A DNA stretch of 64,000 nucleotides from Lewinellaceae bacterium (GTDB lineage Bacteria > Bacteroidota > Bacteroidia > Chitinophagales > Saprospiraceae). Both the position numbers and the translations under genes were made by a program. Below the pieces are notes generated by a model, which was given only the letters and a program-made list of their open reading frames with translations, was not told where the DNA came from and did not search any database. The DNA is taken from contig JACJYE010000002.1 of assembly GCA_020636255.1 (NCBI GenBank), positions 310,001 to 374,000 on the forward strand, given 5' to 3'. Below, piece after piece: positions 24,675 to 32,716 of the stretch (positions are counted from its first letter, which is position 1; the number at the start of each line of letters is the position of its first letter).

Positions 24675-25175
24675 ATGGAAGTCAATCCCGGTATAAAACG
24701 CACCGCAGCCATGGCTGTGCTGCGCCACAATGATGCCTTTCTATTACTCAAGCGCAATAAAGAGCCCAACCGGGGCCGCTACGTACCCGTAGGCGGCAAG
24801 GTGGACCCGCACGAACGCCCCATCGATGCCGTCGTCCGCGAAATTCACGAAGAAACAGGCCTGGCCCTCCATCAATCCCAGCTGCACTTCGGAGGCGTTT
24901 TAGTGGAATCCTCCCCCACCGACTACAACTGGCAATGCTATATCTACCTGGCCGATATCCCCTACCAACCGCCGCCCGACTGTGACGAGGGCGCGCTCGA
25001 ATGGATACGCTTTCACGATATCCCCAACATCCCTACGCCTCCCACCGACTGGCTGGTATACCAATACCTCATGCAAGGCCGCCCTTTCGCCTTCGACGCG
25101 CTGTACGACGCCGAACTGGAGCTCCTGGAAATGCGCGAGGAGATCGCCGGGGAAGTGGTGTTTGGGGGAGCGTGA
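24675..25175 (+). CDS. NUDIX hydrolase
   Basis: The 166-residue protein is taken from ATG 24675 (MEVNPGIKRTAAMAVLRHND); the longer frame from 24591 reads through a repeat end and is unlikely. The NUDIX box GGKVDPHERPIDAVVREIHE followed by ETGL matches G-x5-E-x7-REUxEExGU completely, so the Mg-binding glutamates are present. It resembles 8-oxo-dGTP diphosphatase/MutT-like members, but the substrate pocket cannot be read from sequence. It is flanked on both sides by copies of the AGAGCTTGTTTGGA repeat. Confidence 0.9.
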   Translation: MEVNPGIKRTAAMAVLRHNDAFLLLKRNKEPNRGRYVPVGGKVDPHERPIDAVVREIHEETGLALHQSQLHFGGVLVESSPTDYNWQCYIYLADIPYQPPPDCDEGALEWIRFHDIPNIPTPPTDWLVYQYLMQGRPFAFDALYDAELELLEMREEIAGEVVFGGA

Positions 25176-25192
25176 TCGTCGCCTGCTTTCCC

Positions 25193-25275
25193 TAGGAGCT
25201 TGTTTGGAGGCTGCTTTTGGAGATAAAAAGGGACGTGTTTTAGCCCGCCAAAGGGTGGCCTCCAAACAAGTTCTA
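25193..25275. mobile_element. Short inverted-repeat element (83 bp), MITE-like
   Basis: Ends TAGGAGCTTGTTTGGAGGC and GCCTCCAAACAAGTTCTA are inverted repeats around about 46 bases of unique sequence. The right end supplies the stop codon of the minus-strand esterase (25273-25275). Related single ends occur at 24576, 27995 and 57115. Confidence 0.65.
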
Positions 25276-26004
25276 AAACCTGGTATCCAGGTAATACGGC
25301 AGCATCTTGCGCCAGGTAGGCCAGTCGTGAGGAATGTCGGGCCCCCAGACGTCCAGTTCGTGAGGGATGCCTTTGGCATGTAACACGCCGGAAAAGCGGC
25401 GTGAAGCCTCCGGGTTTTCCCAATCGCCCGAGCCGGTGACGATGTGGATGTGCCCGCTGCGGCGTATCTTATCCAGTATATGCCCATCGGACAGGTTGGG
25501 CAGGTACTGCATGGGAGAGTTGAAGTAGACGTCCTGGTCGTGGTAGCCCTTGGTGTAGGAGCTCAGGTCGTAATCGCCGCTCATGGCGATCACACCGCTG
25601 ATGAGGCCGGGGCGGCGGAAAAAGAGGTTGGCGGAATGCAGGGCGCCAAAGGAAGCGCCGGCGGTATACAGCTGCGTTTCCGGGCTGGTCATATTGCGTA
25701 TGAAGGGCACGACTTCATTGAAGACGTAGTCGTTGAACTGCTGGTGCCGGATAGCCTTATGCCGAGGGTGCATGTGTGGGTTGAGCCAACTTTCCGAATT
25801 GATGCTGTTGATGGAAAAAACTTTCACTTTTCCTTCATTGATCTGCCTGCTAATGGCGTCGATAAGGTGAAAACGCTCGTATTCGAGGTAGTCGGCGGCA
25901 GCTGTAGGCAGCAGGAGCAATGCAAAGCCGTAGTGGCCGTACACGGCGATTTCCATGGGTTTGTTCAGAGCGGGGCTATGCCAGGAGTGTATCTCTCGCC
26001 TCAT
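25273..26004 (-). CDS. Esterase/alpha-beta hydrolase of the putative esterase (EstD) family
   Basis: The 243-residue protein has the esterase D/enterochelin esterase fold: MEIAVYGHYGFALLLLPTAA, then SINSINSESWLN, and the nucleophile elbow YTAGASFGALHSANLFFRRP with Ser118. Candidate acid and base are Asp208-region GSGDWENP and the C-terminal PDIPHDWPTWRKMLPYYLD (His). There is no signal peptide. The family includes S-formylglutathione-hydrolase-like and uncharacterised cytoplasmic esterases. Its stop codon falls in the end of a small inverted-repeat element. It is convergent with the NUDIX gene and divergent from the DinB-like gene. Confidence 0.88.
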   Translation of the reverse strand: MRREIHSWHSPALNKPMEIAVYGHYGFALLLLPTAAADYLEYERFHLIDAISRQINEGKVKVFSINSINSESWLNPHMHPRHKAIRHQQFNDYVFNEVVPFIRNMTSPETQLYTAGASFGALHSANLFFRRPGLISGVIAMSGDYDLSSYTKGYHDQDVYFNSPMQYLPNLSDGHILDKIRRSGHIHIVTGSGDWENPEASRRFSGVLHAKGIPHELDVWGPDIPHDWPTWRKMLPYYLDTRF

Positions 26005-26060
26005 CGTTGCATGGTTTTTCGTATGAGTAGTAAAAACCGGCGGTAAAACCGGGCAAAAGG

Positions 26061-26068
26061 CGAAGATA
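26061..26068 (-). promoter_or_regulatory. Candidate -7 element of the esterase gene
   Basis: Minus-strand TATCTTCG differs from TAnnTTTG at one base and lies 57 bases before the start. Confidence 0.3.
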
Positions 26069-26212
26069 CGAGCTTTCGAAGAAAATCCGAGGGGGATTTG
26101 AAGGCCTGAAAAAAATTAGAATCCCATTAAACCTGTCCATTTCCAGGTTTTTTTTCCCTTTTGGCCTTAACTTTCTGGATGGAATTAACACCAGCAAGTA
26201 CACTGATTACTT

Positions 26213-26800
26213 ATGGACACTTATTTGAAGCATATTATCAACCGGATCGACCGGTCCAGCGAAGAGGCGGGCCGGTCGTTTGGAAAGCTCTCGGGAAACC
26301 AGCTAAATTGGAAACCAGGCCCGCAGCAATGGAGCATCGGCCAATGCCTTGAGCACCTTATCGTCTCCAACCGCCAGTATTTTCCTCAACTTAAGGAACT
26401 GGCCAGCAATACGAAGCAGTTCACATTCTGGGAGCGCCTGCCTCTCTGGCCCCGCTTTTGGGGATGGCTGATGCTGCGGTCCGTCACGCCGGTGCCGAAA
26501 CAAAAACTCAAAGCGCCCAAGGTTTTCGAACCCCACGAAAGCCAGGTCGTGCCCGAGATCGTACAGCTGTTCATCACACACAACCAACAGCTCATCCAGC
26601 ACATCCGCAATACCCGCAACCAGGATTACGACCGCCCACATATCACCTCGCCTGCAGCGCGCTTTGTCACCTACTCCCTGCGCGATGCATTCACCATCCT
26701 GGCCAACCACGAAGAACGGCACCTCCTTCAGGCCCGACGCGTAATGAGCCTGGAAGGTTTTCCCAAAGAGGTGGGCGGGATGTTGAATATTGAACGTTAA
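26213..26800 (+). CDS. DinB-like (YfiT/DinB_2) protein
   Basis: The 195-residue four-helix-bundle protein has the DinB_2 signature: NWKPGPQQWSIGQCLEHLIV with metal-ligand His48, and near the C-terminus FTILANHEERHLLQARRV with the His pair that completes the usual His3 nickel/zinc site. Members include putative thiol-dependent transferases and metalloenzymes; activity here is unknown. It is cytoplasmic, a single gene, convergent with the CotH-like gene (3 bases between ends). Confidence 0.88.
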   Translation: MDTYLKHIINRIDRSSEEAGRSFGKLSGNQLNWKPGPQQWSIGQCLEHLIVSNRQYFPQLKELASNTKQFTFWERLPLWPRFWGWLMLRSVTPVPKQKLKAPKVFEPHESQVVPEIVQLFITHNQQLIQHIRNTRNQDYDRPHITSPAARFVTYSLRDAFTILANHEERHLLQARRVMSLEGFPKEVGGMLNIER

Positions 26801-26803
26801 TGG

Positions 26804-27844
26804 CTACTTGCCCGAAGATTTTGGTTTGCCGGAAAGGCCGTCGCGGTTCAGCACCAGGCCGGTGTCCAGCTCATCGAAGAAGCCGTTCAGGTACTGGAGT
26901 ACCTCCTTTCGGGAACGCCTGCGCAGCAAACTGAACTGTTCGACAGCATCGAGGATCTCCTGCTTTTTAGACTGGAAGTAAGCGGCCGCGCTTTCGAGCT
27001 CCGAATTGGCCTGCTCAGCTCCCATGTAAATGCGCTGCCCGATGTACTGCTGTTTCAGGTCGGGGTTGGGAACGGCATAGGGGGCATTGACCAGGCCGGA
27101 GAAATCGAAATCATAGGGCGCGATCCAGTAAGGGCCTCCATTTTTCGGCTTCAGGATCTTCAGGTTACGGTTCATGGCCAATGACCAGTCGGTATTGCCG
27201 ATCATGTATTGGAACAGCGCATTCAGGCGCAGGTTATCGGCGTCGAATTGTGCCAGCGGCAGGCCATAACACTCCTCACATTCTTCACTATCAAAACGCG
27301 CTGCCAGCTCGTCCACATCTTCCAGTAAAATGCCGTACTGGGTGATCTTCCGGCGGCCATCCGTATCCTTGTAGGCCACTTCCACCAACTGCGCGCGCAG
27401 GCTGTAGCCGGTCAGTTTCTGGTACAGTACATAACCCAGATATTCGCGAAGGGCGGCATCATCGCCATCGTCGCCATCCATACAGTGCGTGACGAGTTTG
27501 AGGTCGTCAAACGGCATAAGCCCTTTTTTCTGCAGGTCGTCCTTCCCGAAATCGATCTTCAGCGGAGGGAAATCACAAACGCGGCGCCGGTAGCGCCCGC
27601 GGGCGCGCACTCTGGTATCCCATTCCTGTGCTGCGCCTGTGTTGTCGGTAAAGCGGAAGGTAGCGGGGTAGTAATTCTCGTTCTTGGTGTTTTCCTCGAG
27701 GGTGCTCAGGCTCAATTCCAGTTCGACCTTCAGAACGCCATTGCGCTCCAACAGGTTGAACAGTGTAGATGAAGGTTGTGAAGCCCCGGCCATAGCAGGC
27801 AAAAACAAACAAATGGCCAGCAGGCATTTGAATGAGGTTTTCAT
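26804..27844 (-). CDS. Secreted CotH-like fold protein, function unknown
   Basis: The 346-residue protein begins MKTSFKCLLAICLFLPAMAG, a signal peptide (ATG 27844; an ATG at 27853 adds three residues). RARGRYRRRVCDFPPLKIDF, GLMPFDDLKLVTHCMDGD and FQYMIGNTDWSLAMNRNLKI followed by WIAPYDFDFSGL are reminiscent of CotH/spore-coat kinase-like proteins, with the final DFDFSG in the place of a metal-binding DxD. The resemblance is by eye and moderate. It is probably periplasmic or surface-exposed. It ends convergently with the DinB-like gene. Confidence 0.65.
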   Translation of the reverse strand: MKTSFKCLLAICLFLPAMAGASQPSSTLFNLLERNGVLKVELELSLSTLEENTKNENYYPATFRFTDNTGAAQEWDTRVRARGRYRRRVCDFPPLKIDFGKDDLQKKGLMPFDDLKLVTHCMDGDDGDDAALREYLGYVLYQKLTGYSLRAQLVEVAYKDTDGRRKITQYGILLEDVDELAARFDSEECEECYGLPLAQFDADNLRLNALFQYMIGNTDWSLAMNRNLKILKPKNGGPYWIAPYDFDFSGLVNAPYAVPNPDLKQQYIGQRIYMGAEQANSELESAAAYFQSKKQEILDAVEQFSLLRRRSRKEVLQYLNGFFDELDTGLVLNRDGLSGKPKSSGK

Positions 27845-28200
27845 GGTGTACAAATGTTTCAGTCAGGTGATTAGATGTGGCTCTTCGGCAAAAGGTTACA
27901 CCAAAAGTGCTGCTTTTTGCCGTTGAAGCCAAGTATTTTTGATTAACAGACGGTTTTACCGGGACAAAGGATGCATTTTTTTGAGTTTGCCCTCCAGAGC
28001 TTGTTTGGATGCCTTCAATTTCATGACGGATGGCACAACCGCCGTACATATAGCTGCCGCGTTTTTAACCTGACTTTAACATAGTGCTCGGTATTTCTCC
28101 AAAATTGGCTATTTTCATGGCAACGATTGCAGGCATAACCGTATATCAGTAGTGTTCAAAAAACCAGTTCTCCATTGGAGATTTTCTTAACCTAACCAAG
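27845..28200. other. Intergenic region between divergent genes, contains a repeat end
   Basis: The 356 bases show no convincing gene. CAGAGCTTGTTTGGATGCC at 27995-28013 is another end of the AGAGCTTGTTTGGA family without a partner. TCTCCA and TGGAGA (about 28169-28183) form a small hairpin in front of the acyl-CoA synthetase start. Confidence 0.45.
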
Positions 28201-29871
28201 ATGACATTAAAAACGATAACTGCACATTTCTACCACTGGGAAAAGACTACACCAGACGCCGTTTTCCTCCGCCAGCCTTTTGGTAACAGATGGGAAGAAA
28301 CTACCTGGCAGGAAGCCGGGCAAACCGCCCGCCGCCTGGCCACCGGCCTGCGTTCGCTGGGCCTGCCCGATGGCGCCAATATCGGTATCGTCTCCAAGAA
28401 CTGCAGAGAGTGGATCATCGCCGACCTGGCCATTATGATGGGCGGATACGTCTCGGTGCCCTTCTTTCCTACCCTGCGCGCCGATCAGATCCGACAGGTA
28501 CTGGGGCTGGGTGATGTGCAGGCCCTTTTTGTGGGTAAGCTCGAAGATTGGGAAGACATGCAGCATGGCATACCCGAAACCATGCCCGTGATCACCTTCC
28601 CCCATTACGAGGGCAACTCCAAAGTCGACAGAGGGGAACAGTGGCACGATTTCATCAACCGCTTCGAGCCGATAGCTGGCGAACCCAGCGCGGATATCGA
28701 AAGCCTCTGGACCATCATCTACACATCAGGTACTACCGGTACGCCCAAAGGGGTGATGCTCACCTACCGCAAAGTAGCGGAACTGCTTAAGGAAGAGCAT
28801 CAGCACAGGTTGCTCAATATCGAGGCCGGCAACAATTTTCTCTTCTCCTACCTGCCGCTCAACCACATCGCCGAGCGCGCCCTGACCGAGGTGCTGGGCA
28901 TCGTCTACAACGCCCAGATCTCTTTCGTGGAGAATATGGACACCTTCTCCCGCAACATCCAGGCCGTACAACCGACCCTTTTTTTCGCAGTGCCCCGCAT
29001 CTGGACGAAGTTCCAGCTAGGCGTCCTGGAACGAATGCCCCAAAGCCGCCTCAATTTGCTGCTGCGCATCCCCATCCTATCTTCCCTTGTCAGAAAAAAA
29101 ATACAGCAGGGGCTGGGGCTGGGCAGGGCCCGCATCAAGCTCACGGCAGCCGCGCCCATGCCTGATAGCCTGAAAGCCTGGTACGCCCGAATGGGCATCC
29201 ACATCCAGGAGATATACGGCTCTACCGAAACCTGCGGCGGCTTCGTCATGACGCGGGCCGGTGAGCAGACGATCGGCACGGTTGGCAGGGCATTCCCAGG
29301 CTCTGATATGAAGATCGACCCGGCCAATGGCGAAGTGCTGGCCCGTGGCCCTTGGTTTATGGACGGCTACTACAACAACCCCGAAAAAACGGCCGAAGCT
29401 TTCACCGACGATGGCTATTACCGCATGGGCGACAGCGGCACTATCGATGCCGATGGGTATTTACGCCTTACAGGGAGGGTGTCCGAAGTGTTCAAAACCG
29501 CAAAAGGCAAGTTCGTCGTGCCCGCTCCTATCGAATGGGAGTTCGCCTCCAATTCCGATATCGAGCAGATCTGCGTCACCGGGCTGGGGCTGGCCCAGCC
29601 TATAGCACTGGTCGTACTCTCCGAACTGGGCCGCGCCAAGGAGCCCAAAGCCATCGAACAAAGCCTGCACGAAAGCCTACAGGCCGTCAACCGCAAACTG
29701 GCCAACTACGAAAAGATCGCCACTATGGTCATCACCCGTGAACTGTGGAGCGTGGAAAACGGCCTGCTCACCCCTACCCTTAAAGTCAAACGCATCGAAC
29801 TGGACAACCGCTACGGCGCCCACTTTGAACGCTGGTCAGAGGTGTCCGAAACGGTAGTGTGGGAGAAGTAG
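28201..29871 (+). CDS. Long-chain acyl-CoA synthetase (AMP-binding)
   Basis: The 556-residue ANL-superfamily enzyme activates fatty acids with ATP to acyl-AMP and then acyl-CoA. Visible motifs are the P-loop-like YTSGTTGTPKGVMLTY near residue 174, the A5-type QEIYGSTETCGGFV, YYRMGDSGTIDADGYLRLTG, and the hinge GRVSEVFKTAKGKFV with its catalytic-lysine region. Length and the absence of a transmembrane segment fit FadD15/FAA-type soluble enzymes. It starts MTLKTITAHFYHWEK. It is a single gene, with a GNAT gene convergent 15 bases after its end. Confidence 0.93.
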   Translation: MTLKTITAHFYHWEKTTPDAVFLRQPFGNRWEETTWQEAGQTARRLATGLRSLGLPDGANIGIVSKNCREWIIADLAIMMGGYVSVPFFPTLRADQIRQVLGLGDVQALFVGKLEDWEDMQHGIPETMPVITFPHYEGNSKVDRGEQWHDFINRFEPIAGEPSADIESLWTIIYTSGTTGTPKGVMLTYRKVAELLKEEHQHRLLNIEAGNNFLFSYLPLNHIAERALTEVLGIVYNAQISFVENMDTFSRNIQAVQPTLFFAVPRIWTKFQLGVLERMPQSRLNLLLRIPILSSLVRKKIQQGLGLGRARIKLTAAAPMPDSLKAWYARMGIHIQEIYGSTETCGGFVMTRAGEQTIGTVGRAFPGSDMKIDPANGEVLARGPWFMDGYYNNPEKTAEAFTDDGYYRMGDSGTIDADGYLRLTGRVSEVFKTAKGKFVVPAPIEWEFASNSDIEQICVTGLGLAQPIALVVLSELGRAKEPKAIEQSLHESLQAVNRKLANYEKIATMVITRELWSVENGLLTPTLKVKRIELDNRYGAHFERWSEVSETVVWEK

Positions 29872-29886
29872 GTAGAGGTGGAGTGG

Positions 29887-30336
29887 CTACCCCTTCGCCA
29901 AAATCCACTCCACACCGTCTTCTCCGCTTACCTCTTTTACCAGCCTGAAACCGTAGCGCTCATAGAAATGTAAAAGCTGGATATCTTCTATGGCCAGCCA
30001 GAAACGCTGGCCGGGGTAATGCAGGAATAGTGCTTCCAGCCAGCCACCGCCCAGTTTCCGGCCCCGGTATTGCTCCGCTACCCACAAAAAACCGATGTAC
30101 AGATACCCCCGGCTGAACCACTGTTGCGCTTCTTCCTGATAAAACATCGTATCCGGTGAAACCGTGGAAAAAACAATACCCCCGCCCAGCGTTTCGCCCG
30201 GCGATTCCAGGATATAGATTCGGGCCGAACCCCCGTAGCCCGGCCAGAATGGGCGGATAGCCTCCTGCCAGTCAGGAGGCAGGATGGAAAAAAATTGCTC
30301 GGGTTCGGCAGTGCAGTCTTTGAATGCGGGAGCCAC
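29887..30336 (-). CDS. GNAT family acetyltransferase
   Basis: The 149-residue protein probably starts at GTG 30336, preceded by AAGG, 15 bases after the PurD-like stop, so the two are likely co-transcribed. The GNAT core is visible: strand 4 YLYIGFLWVAEQYRGRKLGG with the Q/RxxGxG/A-like acetyl-CoA pyrophosphate loop (RGRKLGGGWL), then HFYERYGFRLV in motif B. The acceptor substrate is unknown. Cytoplasmic. Confidence 0.82.
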   Translation of the reverse strand: MAPAFKDCTAEPEQFFSILPPDWQEAIRPFWPGYGGSARIYILESPGETLGGGIVFSTVSPDTMFYQEEAQQWFSRGYLYIGFLWVAEQYRGRKLGGGWLEALFLHYPGQRFWLAIEDIQLLHFYERYGFRLVKEVSGEDGVEWILAKG

Positions 30337-30351
30337 CTTATGTTTCTTTTA

Positions 30352-31647
30352 TCACAACAGCTTCCAGGCCCACAGCTTATCCGAATCTTCGGCCCAGCGG
30401 TCGCCGATGTCGGTACGGTAGTAGGCATTGTTGATCAGTACATTGCCGATGCGGTTGTAACACATTCTCTGGGCCTCTTTCATCGTGGTGCCCGTGCCAC
30501 TTACCAGCAGAGCGATACCGGAATCGCCGGTGATCAGCCATTCGCCGTTCACCAGTTTGAGGTGCATGAGGTGAATGCCTTCCTTCATCTGTTTTTTGAT
30601 GACCACTACCGCATCTTTGGAGAAGAGGTTAAACGTTTCCGGGTCGTTGTATGGGAAAGGAGGCACCACCATATAAGCCCCCACCTGGAACCCTTTGCGG
30701 GTACTGATCTGAAAGCTTTCTCCACTGGCAACCTTGTACAACAGTTGGCCGAAAGGCTCCAGGATGCCCGCCCGCTGGATAAAGGCCTGGGGAAAGCCGA
30801 AACGCGTGGTGAACTCCAGCGGGTAGATGCCGTTGCCGTTGACGATGCAGTTGATATCGATATGGCCGACGAACTGTTCTTTGGCCAGGGTTTTTTCCAG
30901 CTTCTTCAGGGTGGCGTCGAAGATGGGGTTGTCGTTCGTCCAGAACATGCTGGTCCCCATCTCGCCTGTGGAAACGCCTAATTCTTTTGGGAACAGCTTT
31001 TTGTGCTCGAACGTGATATTGACGGGCCGCAGAAATTCTTTACCGTTAAAGAAAGCAGCAACAGACACTTCCACTCCGGCCACTTTGCGCTGTAGCTGGA
31101 ACGTGCCCATATTATCACCCCACGATTTCTCGTAGGCTCTCAACACGCGGATGATGTCGCTGCCGTCATCTTCCTTGCCTACGAAGAGCAACTGCTTGTA
31201 GTCCTGGGTTTCTCCGCAAGGCTTGATGACGTAACTGTTCGGGTTGGCCTGCACATGGGCGATGGCCTCGTGAAAGGTCTGGAACTCCTTATAGTCCAGG
31301 ATCTTGACCTTCAGGCGTTTCAGTTCGTTCTGCCCGAAGCCGCGGTCCAGTTCCAGCTTATCGGTATACTCCGTCCCCCCGATCACCAGCTTACCGGCGG
31401 CCCTGAGTTCGGAAGCGGCCTTGCCGTAACCGGTATAATCAAAGACGATGACATCGGCCCAGGCGATGTGTTTTTCCCAGTTGCGCACTTTGGGTACAAA
31501 GCCGTCGCCGACCTCGCGGCAGGGCTTGTAGGCAATATAAAGTTTTACTTTGTTCCCCTCCTGTTGAGTGGCGTAGGCGATATCCAGGATATCGCCCCAT
31601 TTTGAAACGAAAAGAAACCGCAGCTTCTTCTCTTTTTTTGTTTTCAT
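30352..31647 (-). CDS. PurD-like ATP-grasp protein (GARS family)
   Basis: The 431-residue protein has an N-terminal Rossmann-like part (RFLFVSKWGDILDIAYATQQ) that lacks the canonical GGREHA of PurD, followed by an ATP-grasp domain with SYVIKPCGETQDYKQLLFVG, VAGVEVSVAAFFNG and HIDINCIVNGNGIYPLEFTT. It belongs with the phosphoribosylamine-glycine ligase family but its divergent N-terminus and the absence of purine genes nearby suggest a different carboxylate-amine ligase. Substrate unknown. The GNAT gene lies 15 bases downstream, which might modify the same product. Confidence 0.7.
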   Translation of the reverse strand: MKTKKEKKLRFLFVSKWGDILDIAYATQQEGNKVKLYIAYKPCREVGDGFVPKVRNWEKHIAWADVIVFDYTGYGKAASELRAAGKLVIGGTEYTDKLELDRGFGQNELKRLKVKILDYKEFQTFHEAIAHVQANPNSYVIKPCGETQDYKQLLFVGKEDDGSDIIRVLRAYEKSWGDNMGTFQLQRKVAGVEVSVAAFFNGKEFLRPVNITFEHKKLFPKELGVSTGEMGTSMFWTNDNPIFDATLKKLEKTLAKEQFVGHIDINCIVNGNGIYPLEFTTRFGFPQAFIQRAGILEPFGQLLYKVASGESFQISTRKGFQVGAYMVVPPFPYNDPETFNLFSKDAVVVIKKQMKEGIHLMHLKLVNGEWLITGDSGIALLVSGTGTTMKEAQRMCYNRIGNVLINNAYYRTDIGDRWAEDSDKLWAWKLL

Positions 31648-31798
31648 TTACGGCGATTGATTAGGGGGGCGAACTTAGGTATATTCCCGGAGATCAGTAT
31701 AGGGCGACGTCGAGATTTCGGCCAATTTGAATGCTGATTGTCGATTGCCGCCCTGAAGCTGCGCCGTTATTGCCTTTAAACCTTTTCATTCTTTTGCC

Positions 31799-32092
31799 GT
31801 AACTATTCAGCATGCGGCCTAAAATGCTCCTGAAGCAAAATTTTGTAGAATTTTTCTTGTCTAACCCCTTCTCATGGGGCTGTCTCAAAAGTCAAAACAA
31901 AAATATCGAAGCCAAATAATATGCTGTTTTTCGCGGCCTGGCCGGTTCTCCCCATTGGGGAGCCAGAGGGGCTAGGCCAGGCGGCGAAACATGATTTGGC
32001 ACTATTTTTCAATTCCATACTTTTGAGACAGCCTCGGGTGGATTACAAAATTTTGCTTCAGGCCGTAAATCACCTTGATGCTGAATAGTTAC
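31799..32092. mobile_element. Palindromic element interrupted by MITE copy B
   Basis: The ends GTAACTATTCAGCATG and TGATGCTGAATAGTTAC are inverted repeats. The arms (31799-31875 and 32036-32092) match, in reverse complement, the intact element at 59135-59285, including GAAGCAAAATTTTGTA and CTTGTCTAACCCCTTCTCAT. The middle 17 bases of the intact copy are replaced by the 160-bp MITE at 31876-32035. The right end is 38 bases before the lipoprotein gene. Confidence 0.9.
31876..32035. mobile_element. MITE-like element, copy B (160 bp), nested
   Basis: Terminal inverted repeats GGGGCTGTCTCAAAAGT and GAGGCTGTCTCAAAAGT flank an interior nearly identical to copy A at 5458-5616. It sits inside another palindromic element. 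No target-site duplication is obvious. Confidence 0.88.
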
Positions 32093-32130
32093 CTTTTGCC
32101 TATCTTCACACAGTACAAAACCCGATTGTG

Positions 32131-32619
32131 ATGAAAAACATACCCTACTTTTTCTTACTGCTGTTATTCATAGCCTGCAACCAGCCGGAAGCGCCGGTAC
32201 AGGAAGCCGGCGCAGAAGCAGAAGCCGGTGCTCCCGTATTCGATTCCACGCTCGCCGCGCAATATGGAGCTGATGAATATGGCATGAAAACCTACGTGAT
32301 GGCCTATCTCAAATCGGGCCCCAACCGCAGCCAGGATTCGCTGGAGGCTGCGCGCCTGCAACGCGCCCACCTCGACAACATCACCCGGATGGCGGAGGCC
32401 GGCCAACTAGTGCTCGCAGGGCCCTTTCTGGACGGAGGCGACGTCCGCGGCATCTACATCTTCAACGTAGCCACCATCGAAGAAGCCCAGGCCCTTACCG
32501 AGACCGACCCTGCCATTCAGGCCGGCCGCCTGGTGATGGAGCTGCACCCCTGGTATGGCTCCGCCGCCCTGATGGAACTGAACGACAGGCATAAAAAGGT
32601 GGCAAAAAAAGGGATATAA
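32131..32619 (+). CDS. YciI-like lipoprotein
   Basis: The 162-residue protein starts at ATG 32131 (a GTG lies one codon earlier). MKNIPYFFLLLLFIACNQPE is a lipoprotein signal with lipobox LFIAC. After an Ala/Glu-rich linker comes a YciI/DGPF fold (YVMAYLKSGPNRSQDSLEAA, QRAHLDNITRMAEAGQLVLA, GPFLDGGDVRGIYIFNVAT, DPAIQAGRLVMELHPWYGS), with the conserved His and Asp of the domain (AHLDNI; PAIQAG). Enzymatic role unknown. TATCTTCA at 32101-32108 may be its -7 box, beside the end of the nested mobile element. Confidence 0.82.
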   Translation: MKNIPYFFLLLLFIACNQPEAPVQEAGAEAEAGAPVFDSTLAAQYGADEYGMKTYVMAYLKSGPNRSQDSLEAARLQRAHLDNITRMAEAGQLVLAGPFLDGGDVRGIYIFNVATIEEAQALTETDPAIQAGRLVMELHPWYGSAALMELNDRHKKVAKKGI

Positions 32620-32622
32620 AGA

Positions 32623-32646
32623 AAGCCCCGCCATCGGCAGGGCCTT
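32623..32646 (+). terminator. Hairpin after YciI-like gene
   Basis: AAGCCCCGCC-ATC-GGCAGGGCCTT forms a near-perfect stem 3 bases after the stop codon at 32619. Confidence 0.5.
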
Positions 32647-32696
32647 CCTGGAACGCACTCTCAAAAGAAACACCCTAAGTAGGTATTAAGCCTAAG

Positions 32697-32716
32697 CCTT
32701 AAGGCCTTCCGGCCTA
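32697..32716 (-). terminator. Hairpin at the stop of the head-GIN gene
   Basis: Minus strand TTAGGCC-GGAA-GGCCTTAA overlaps the stop codon at 32714-32716. It would end the minus-strand cluster. Confidence 0.45.

Noticed and set aside
26303..26722. Minus-strand frame within the DinB-like gene
   Set aside because: Antisense shadow of a conserved gene.
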